Of a stretch of DNA of 64,000 nt, positions 58,697 through 64,000 are shown in pieces; position 1 is the first letter of the stretch; every line of letters begins with the position of its first letter. The DNA is taken from positions 310,001 to 374,000 of the forward strand of contig CAOLHI010000927.1 of NCBI GenBank assembly GCA_948474755.1, in the 5' to 3' direction. Made by a program: the position numbers and the translations under genes. Under the pieces are notes generated by a model, which searched no databases, was not told the origin of the DNA, and was given only the letters and a program-made list of their open reading frames with translations. This DNA is from Ctenosaura bakeri (taxonomy: Eukaryota; Chordata; Lepidosauria; Squamata; Iguanidae).

Positions 58697-59228
58697 AAAC
58701 AAACCTGCTGTAACCTCTGTAAAAATAAAAGTGTTGAATAAAAGAAAATCATCTGTTCTTTTTTGTCCCAAACCCTAGTAGGAATAAAATTTCCAGGCCT
58801 TTCTGTCTAAAAAATTTTCTTTAACATTAAAGAACTACTGTTTGTAAGATCAGTCCTTAATTATGATGCTTATTTATGGCCTATGCAAGAAAAAGATCAG
58901 ACAGACCTATTGATCTGAAAACAGGAAAAAGAAGGAATGCGGGAAATTTTTCCCAGGCTAACAGATTTTCTTTAACATTAAAGAACTACTGTTTGAAAAT
59001 TTTAGTCCTTAATTATGATGCTTATTTATGGCCTATGCAAGAAAAAGATCAGACAGACCTATTGATCTGAAAACAGGAAAAAGAAGGAATGCTGGATATT
59101 TCCAGGCCTTTCTGGCTAAACACTATAAAACAGCCTTCTTGTGCTTATGAAAATTTTAAAGGGGGTGCTAACAAAAAACAGCTCCCTTCCAGGATGGGGT
59201 TAAGCATGTTCATATTCTAAGCCTGTGC

Positions 59229-59356
59229 TTTTTGTGTGGGGAAGGAACTCTATTAATCTCTCTCTCTCTCTTTTCTTTCTCTCTCTCTCTCTCTCTCTCT
59301 CTTCTTTTCTATTCCATTAGAGCATTTTGTGGGGGGAAGGAATTCTATTAATTTCT
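59229..59356. repeat. CT microsatellite flanked by a 30-bp direct repeat
   Basis: TTTTGTGTGGGGAAGGAACTC with TATTAATCTC (59230-59260) and TTTTGTGGGGGGAAGGAATTC with TATTAATTTC (59324-59355) flank a (CT)n tract at 59258-59301. This is a small local duplication. Confidence 0.75.
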
Positions 59357-59557
59357 GAAAGCAAGCATTACATTCATTCTTTTTTTAAAATGGTACAATT
59401 TTTAATATTTTTTTTCCCATTTGTGTATGCTCTGTGTGTGTGTGTTGTGTGTTTAAAATGGTACAACCCAGATGCATGTGTTTGTCTAGATTTTGTGTTA
59501 AACCAAAAAACAGTTCAAATACTTGAATATTTTTTATTTAGAATTGCAATAAATCAT

Positions 59558-60149
59558 TTAAACAGGAAGCAAAAGCCATCTATAGGTTATAAAATTTTTT
59601 AACAAGGCTAAAAGCCTATCCTTTACATAATGGGTTGGCGGATGTGTGTGTTGTTCAAACATCATGAAAAGCCCATCTCCCTAAAAAAGGAAAAAAGAAC
59701 ATTGTTAAGTACTGTACACTAATGTGGGTCATTACACTTTACACAAATAGAGTTACCTTTCTGCGGTTTTGTGTGATCCAGGCTCCTTTTTTTCTTATCA
59801 AGCATTCTGCATAATACTGTGAAAGATCTTGTAGCAATTCCCCTTTTGCAAAGGGTTTCCATTCTGCAATAAAGTCTTAGTAAGAAATCCAGCAAACCCC
59901 ATAAAAATTAGAATTCTTCCCCAGTTGGTCTGTCCATCTTCAAACGTTGTCTCCATCACTAAGTGAAAAGTGCGCTTGGCAATATCAATCTATTTGAAGG
60001 GAAATGGCTGTTTTTTGCTCAATTTTTTTTGAACCATAGAAGAAATTTGTTGTAAAAATAAATATTCTTTTTGAAGGTCCCTTTGGGGGGTAGTCTCCAC
60101 ACACCATACGCAAATAACATTCAAAGAGACTGAATGTTTGCTCCTCCAT
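59558..60149 (-). pseudogene. Bcl-2 family gene (BCL2A1/BFL1-like), two exons, frameshifted
   Basis: Bcl-2 family proteins regulate mitochondrial apoptosis. On the minus strand a start at 60149 (MEEQTFSLFECYLRMV) opens the N-terminal part. After a frameshift near 59986 comes the BH1 region, with METTFEDGQTNWGRI and the NWGRI core at 59912-59926. After a second frameshift near 59803 comes a BH2-like GAWITQN at 59766-59786. The exon then ends in AAAG followed by GTAACT. An intron of 76 bp (59681-59756) with branch-like ACTTAAC and a TTTTTTAG acceptor leads to a second exon whose first codons (GDGLFMMFEQ) continue the family pattern. This exon ends with a leucine-rich tail at stop 59558-59560. 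AATAAA follows at 59538-59533. Similarity is closest to BCL2A1, judged from the FEDG...NWGRI spacing. The start codon could also be ATG at 60227. Viral Bcl-2 homologues are known in other DNA viruses; the capture here is inferred. Confidence 0.75.
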
Positions 60150-60438
60150 GTTATCTTGAGTCTTTTTCAAAAAAGCATGCGCACTAGCTTTTTTCTTCCT
60201 CTGGACAACTTGGGCATGTCTCAGCATGCCTCTCTACAGACTGCCTGTTCAAGCTAGCATGTCCATGCGGGGTTTCCCTTTTCCCCCTCTGTGTTCAGGC
60301 TGTCCCATGTTTATTTTACCTTCAGATTCAATGAAGCATGATATGTCTCACTACATCACTTCTCATTTTTTTGTTTTTCTGACAAAGGTGCATATTTTGT
60401 TGTTTTTTAAAACTTCCAGGACATTGACACAATTTGCC

Positions 60439-60951
60439 ATGTCATCTGAACAAGCAGGTAAAAGTGTTATGTTTTTTTTAAGGGTCTGTTACTCCCCAAA
60501 TTGTGCCCCTGCTAAGCTAAGCTAACAAAGAAAAACAGGCTCTAATATTTACCCACCCACCCCTTTTAGGTCCTAGCTCTGAAGGGTCGGGAAAAAAAAG
60601 CATGGAACTAGAAGACTCTGATTTTGGAAAAACAAAAATTGGTTTTTGGGGGGGTTGGGTGGTTAAGGGTGCCCGGGCCAAAAGCATAAGAATTTACTAA
60701 TAGGGCTCTTTGCTGTTGCAGTTATTACCAAGGGGCCTTCGCTCCAGCACAAAGCTGAAAAAAAAAAATAATGTGACCACTGGTGAGTATGGTTATCATA
60801 AGCCTGTTTTGAACAGTAAAAAAGTTTAATAAATGATGAGAGAGATGGGGGAGGTTCAATTACTGATGCCTGGGTTTTCCCTTTTTTTAAAGACAACAAA
60901 AACCAGCTCATAAAAGACAAAGACCTGAACCCTTTCAACCTCTGCAATTGA
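60439..60951 (+). pseudogene. Multi-exon small gene of unknown function, divergent to the Bcl-2-like gene
   Basis: Four consecutive exon-like blocks have convincing splice signals. Block A ends 60457 (GCAG, then GTAAAA); ATG at 60439; upstream acceptor TTCCAG at 60414-60419. Block B is 60570-60641 (acceptor CCCTTTTAG). Block C is 60722-60782 (branch-like TTACTAAT, acceptor GTTGCAG; donor CTG then GTGAGT). Block D starts at 60893 (branch-like TACTGAT, pyrimidine tract, AAAG). Blocks A to C share a compatible phase-1 frame encoding a Ser/Gly/Lys-rich product. An 11-A run in block C (about 60758-60768) throws it out of frame, giving a stop. Introns are 80 to 112 bp. Function unknown; its place beside the polymerase suggests an early or regulatory role, which is speculation. 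Confidence 0.45.
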
Positions 60952-60964
60952 TCAGTTTGCAAAA

Positions 60965-61177
60965 ATGGTTGAAAAAGGATATTTTAAAGTTGGGGAATTA
61001 TATGTGTGTGTTCAACAGGGGCTGAGAAGATTTGAAGCATATGCTAGCAGCTCTGCACAAAATTACAGTACAGCTCTGAACAAGCTTACAGATAGTTTAC
61101 AATGCGGGGTGAATGCATTTGATGATACTATTAAAAACCAGTCTAACTATGTGGTTCCTATTGATGCCCCCTTTTAA
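60965..61177 (+). CDS. 71-codon ORF upstream of the polymerase, unknown
   Basis: ATG at 60965 (CAAAAATGGTTG context) to TAA at about 61177. The product has a helical, glutamine- and serine-rich middle (FEAYASSSAQNYSTALNKL) and ends in VVPIDAPF. The frame is open a little upstream of the ATG, so it may be the 3' part of the spliced gene before it. No family recognised. Composition looks protein-like and unlike random frames in the AT-rich flanks. Confidence 0.4.
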   Translation: MVEKGYFKVGELYVCVQQGLRRFEAYASSSAQNYSTALNKLTDSLQCGVNAFDDTIKNQSNYVVPIDAPF

Positions 61178-61548
61178 AAAATGTGCAAGTAGGTGGGGGA
61201 ATCCTATTTTCAAGCTCCAAAAAGTGGGAAACGAAAAAAGAAACCTAACAATGAAAAAAATTTTCTGGAGAAAAAGGTCTATTAAAATAATAAAACAGAG
61301 CAAAAAAGATACTTTTATCCTCCAGGAAGGGAGCTAAGAAAAAAATTAAAAAACCTGCTGGTCAAATGATGCCCTCTCAGGAGGCTTTACAACAATCTGT
61401 GCCAGAATTCCTGGATCCTGAAGGTGTTATACCCCCCTTCCCCAAGCACTCCAGAGCCAGCACCCCCAAATAACCCAGAACCGGCACCCGTCCCCCCACC
61501 CCCACATAACCCAGAGCCCGTCCGTGTCTTTGCAGAGAGGATTGGAAG
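61178..61548 (+). pseudogene. Basic and proline-rich segment before the polymerase
   Basis: Frames shift several times. A lysine/arginine-rich stretch at about 61215-61337 (KKIFWRKRSIKIIKQSKK) is followed by KKKIKKPAGQMMPSQEAL in another frame. After a C-run shift at about 61430 comes a proline-rich run with NNPEPAP and HNPEPV repeats (61440-61520). Charged then proline-rich linkers are common at the N-terminus of large viral or Polinton proteins, so this may be the start of the polymerase gene or a separate protein. Confidence 0.4.
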
Positions 61549-64000
61549 ATGGGAGTGGTTCAAGGGAAGAGGTTCCAGGCATTACGTATTGCTGAAGAAT
61601 TCAGATTTGTAAATTTAGACCGCATAAGTTCATATGCAGAGGCTGTGGCTGCGTACACCAGGCTATCCAGCAAGTTCTGGAAAACGAATGCCAGATTATT
61701 TCCTGGGGATATTCAGTTACGTCTGCAGGCTCCTGGTTTAGCAAATCCTCTGTATGGAGCTCTAAGAGCCAGGGATCTTTTGAATGCTGAGGCTTTTTTG
61801 TCTCACGTAAGCAAACTCCTACAAAGTAATATGGAGATCTGTGCAGATGGAACACTAGTCTGGTTGTCACCATTGTGCGTGCTCCCAGGGGGGGGGGGCT
61901 TCCCAAGAGCCATACGGTTTTATTCCTTACAGCTCAATCATTGCAAAAAAAGAAAACACCTGGTAGACCCAACCAATGTGGGCAACAATTTGTGCTTTGC
62001 TGCCAGTCTTGTGGCAGTAATGGCTATGAAATCCCCACTGATGAAAGGAACTGTTTGAGATGCTAGCAAACTGCATCAGGATTTTGGGTTGGTCTGACCA
62101 AAAAAAGCCCTTAGTGACATTTCACTTGTTGAAGAGCATTTGAAGGTCAATATCCATGTTGCACGTTATTCTGACAATGGCTGGGGTCTTTTTAAAACAC
62201 AGGAACCCCGGTATTCAAAAACATACACTGTATTATTGCATGAAGGTCATTTTTAGGGGGTACTCAATGTGAAAGGTCTTTTTGGAGCCCGGAATCTCTG
62301 CACATATTGCAATAGTGTATATGTACATACCCATAACTGTATCCACTATTGTCGCATGTGTCAGGAAACCGATTGTGCCTCTACCGTGGATAAAATGGAA
62401 AGATGCTATAATCCAAGCTGTTGTGTAGATCCAAGGCCTGTCTAAACAGACATAAAACCCTGGCTTTGGAGAAGAAGGTCACATGTTCTCCTAGGAAGTT
62501 CTGCCAGAAATGTGGCCGTTATGTCAAATATGACCATTGTGAGGGTGACTGTAGAGGAAGACAATGCTCTGTGTGTTGGGGGATTATTAAAAAGGATGAA
62601 AAACATCTGTGCTTCATGAAACGCCTTAAGTACCCTCATACCTCCACCAGGTACATATTTTTTGATATTGAAACCCATCAATGCACAGGTGTCCATGCCC
62701 CCTAATTATTGTTTTGCTAAAGCCTTTGAAGGGGAAATTTGTAGAGTTTTTTAAAAGAGGGTCTCAAACCAAGTAAAAGGAAGAAAAAGGGGAAAAAAAT
62801 GAGGACCCGGGGGAGGAGGAAAAGCCCACATGGCCCCCTGCTGGCCAAACATGGGAATTTAAGGGTCGGGGAATTAATTTTCTAGTTTATCAAGATTTTT
62901 CATAACAGATGGGCAGTTTGCTGATACCACATTCATTGCCCATAATTCAAAATGTTATGATTTTTTTACTTTATCATTCAGGAACTGATAAAAGAAAAAC
63001 TGGATGAGATATTTTCCCTCAAGGAGGGAAGCTGATATGTATTACAGTGAAAGGGTTAGGTTTGAAATTCATTGATTCCCTAGTCCCCTTTGCCGATGGC
63101 CCTAGCTAAGTTTCCCAAAAGGCCCCGGTTTTGGCGGCCCCAAAAGGACATTTCCCCCCTTTTTTTTAATACACCTGAAAACTGGGATTATGTTGGTCCT
63201 ATGCCCAAAGCTAAAGGATTATGGTGTTCAGTTTATGAAGCCGGGGGAAACAGGGAACCCTTTTTTAGCATGGTATGCAGAAAACAAAACAAAAACTTTT
63301 GACATGCAAAAAGAGTTGGCATTCTATTGCCAGCAGGATGTCAATATTCTTGCACAAGCTTGTACCAAATACAGACATGAAATCATGAATCTGACAAAGG
63401 TTTACAAAATTTGGAGACGGGAGAGAAAAGACGGGGGTAGCCATAGACCCTTTACAGTACCCTACACTGGCTAGTGTGTGTTTTGCAATGTACCGCTTTA
63501 TGTTTTTGGAAGAGGATACCCTTGCAACCCCACACCCTTGATAGGTACCATAATCAATGTAAGCGCTTCTCAACCCCTGCAATTCAGTGGCTTTCAACCT
63601 TAACATAAAGAAAACATTCAGATTCAGCATGCTCTAAAAGGTGGAGAGGTCAAAGCTGGCAAATATTTTCTTGATGGCCACGCTGTCATAAATGGTAAAG
63701 AAACAGCTTTTGAATTCTGCGGTTGTTTTTTTCATGGATGTGTCCTGTGTTACCCACCAGAGGACTGGAACCCTCTGGTGGGGAAAAAATGAGTTTCTTT
63801 ACAACTCCACACAGAAAAGGGCTGCTGAACTGAAATGTCTGGGGTTTGAAGTCAGGACAATCTGGGAACATGAGTGGAGAAACCAGTTAAAAACAGATGA
63901 TCAACTCAAACAGTTTCTTGCTGAAGCTGAGTTTCCAGAAGCCATAGAAACCCAGAGATGCTCTCTTTGGGGGTCGTACAAATGCAGTCTGTCTGTATTA
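61549..64000 (+). pseudogene. Protein-primed family B DNA polymerase (Polinton/adintovirus type), frameshifted, incomplete at the window edge
   Basis: The enzyme would replicate the element from a terminal protein. The N-terminal part (61549-62058) includes FRFVNLDRISSYAEA and NNLCFAASLV. Next, 62106-62445, with an in-frame stop near 62254, contains LLHEGHF, then GLFGARNLCTYC and HNCIHYCRMC, a cysteine/histidine cluster. After a shift at about 62430 more CxxC pairs follow (FCQKCG, QCSVCW). Exonuclease motif I, FFDIET, is at 62658-62675 with its Asp and Glu. Motif II, FIAHNSKCYD, is at 62932-62961, and motif III, YCQQDV, at 63325-63342. Between them lie the FFNTPENWDYVGP block (63160-63200) and, later, LASVCFAMYRF (63468-63500). 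FEFCGCFFHGC is at 63709-63741, and PRDALFGGRTNA at 63951-63986. Many frameshifts and stops divide these pieces (at least at 62058, 62254, 62430, 62705, 63480, 63790 and 63950). The polymerase palm motifs lie outside the window. Confidence 0.88.

Larger units (their letters stand above)
58081..59125 (+). repeat. Tandem duplicated field: 460-bp unit twice plus a 165-bp subunit three times
   Basis: Unit 1 (58081-58540) and unit 2 (from 58541) begin ATCAAGTTTTAAAACACTC or ATCAAGTTTTGAACACTC and are nearly identical for 290 bp. A subunit with AACATTAAAGAACTACTG, TTAATTATGATGCTTATTT and GACCTATTGATCTGAAAAC occurs at about 58340-58500, 58788-58955 and 58960-59110. Each subunit encodes the same roughly 20-residue C-terminal peptide ending DLLI and a stop. 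The high identity shows recent duplication, or repair by conversion, inside the element. Confidence 0.85.
56839..64000. mobile_element. Polinton/Maverick-type (adintovirus-like) element, left part, continues beyond the window
   Basis: The defining evidence is the protein-primed family B DNA polymerase relic at 61549-64000. Left of it lie a cluster of small spliced genes, a Bcl-2-like gene, a repeat field, a GC-rich promoter-like tract and a tandem-repeat tract starting after AGTAGTAGGGGGG at 56839-56851. I propose this last as the left terminus, because Polinton termini usually begin with AG and carry terminal repeats. The right end, integrase, packaging ATPase, protease and capsid genes, if present, are outside. 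All longer frames are broken, so the copy is a fossil. The left boundary is inference and needs the right terminal repeat to confirm it. Confidence 0.75.

Noticed and set aside
58081..59125. CRISPR-like array
   Set aside because: Units are long (165-460 bp), few, contain reading frames, and the genome is eukaryotic. It is a tandem duplication.

Overview
The window reads as AT-rich, repeat-dense, largely intergenic nuclear DNA of a squamate reptile, most likely a lizard. The repeat mix supports this: tRNA-headed and 5S-rRNA-headed SINEs that share the 3' tail of an RTE/BovB-type LINE (the 'Sauria' SINE style), plus relics of L2, CR1, L1 and Penelope elements, solo LTRs, and many hAT-like palindromic MITEs including one with SPIN-like ends. 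No host protein-coding exon could be identified with confidence. No rRNA or tRNA gene and no CRISPR array was seen.

Layout. 1-36800 is low-density DNA with scattered MITEs, SINEs, LINE scraps, a 529-bp solo LTR with a 5-bp target duplication (25441-25969), a 773-bp hAT element with SPIN-like ends, a GC-rich cargo and a perfect 8-bp target duplication (30570-31342), and an 850-bp solo LTR (32334-33183) next to a minus-strand LINE RT fragment. 36800-40620 is a long degraded L2 LINE (endonuclease to RT 3' domain) split by a second, related LTR (37636-38538). 46230-47330 is a Penelope-like element with a GIY-YIG domain. 49670-51500 is a pile-up of CR1 (minus), L1 (plus) and RTE (plus, itself hit by a SINE).

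The striking part is the right end, about 56840-64000. It looks like the left part of a Polinton/Maverick-type (adintovirus-like) element that runs off the window. A tandem-repeat terminus candidate is followed by a GC-rich tract with three CCAAT boxes, an unidentified spliced reading frame, and a repeat field with a twice-repeated 42-residue ORF. Then comes a minus-strand BCL2A1/BFL1-like (Bcl-2 family) gene with an intron at its BH2-like region, then a divergent plus-strand gene with several tiny exons, then a frameshifted protein-primed family B DNA polymerase. The polymerase relic shows a zinc-binding region, all three 3'-5' exonuclease motifs and downstream PolB motifs. Every reading frame of useful length is broken, so this copy is a fossil. 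A DNA virus-like transposon that took up an apoptosis regulator at DNA level (intron kept) is the most interesting reading of the window.

About half of the window holds nothing I can name. Those stretches are listed as such.
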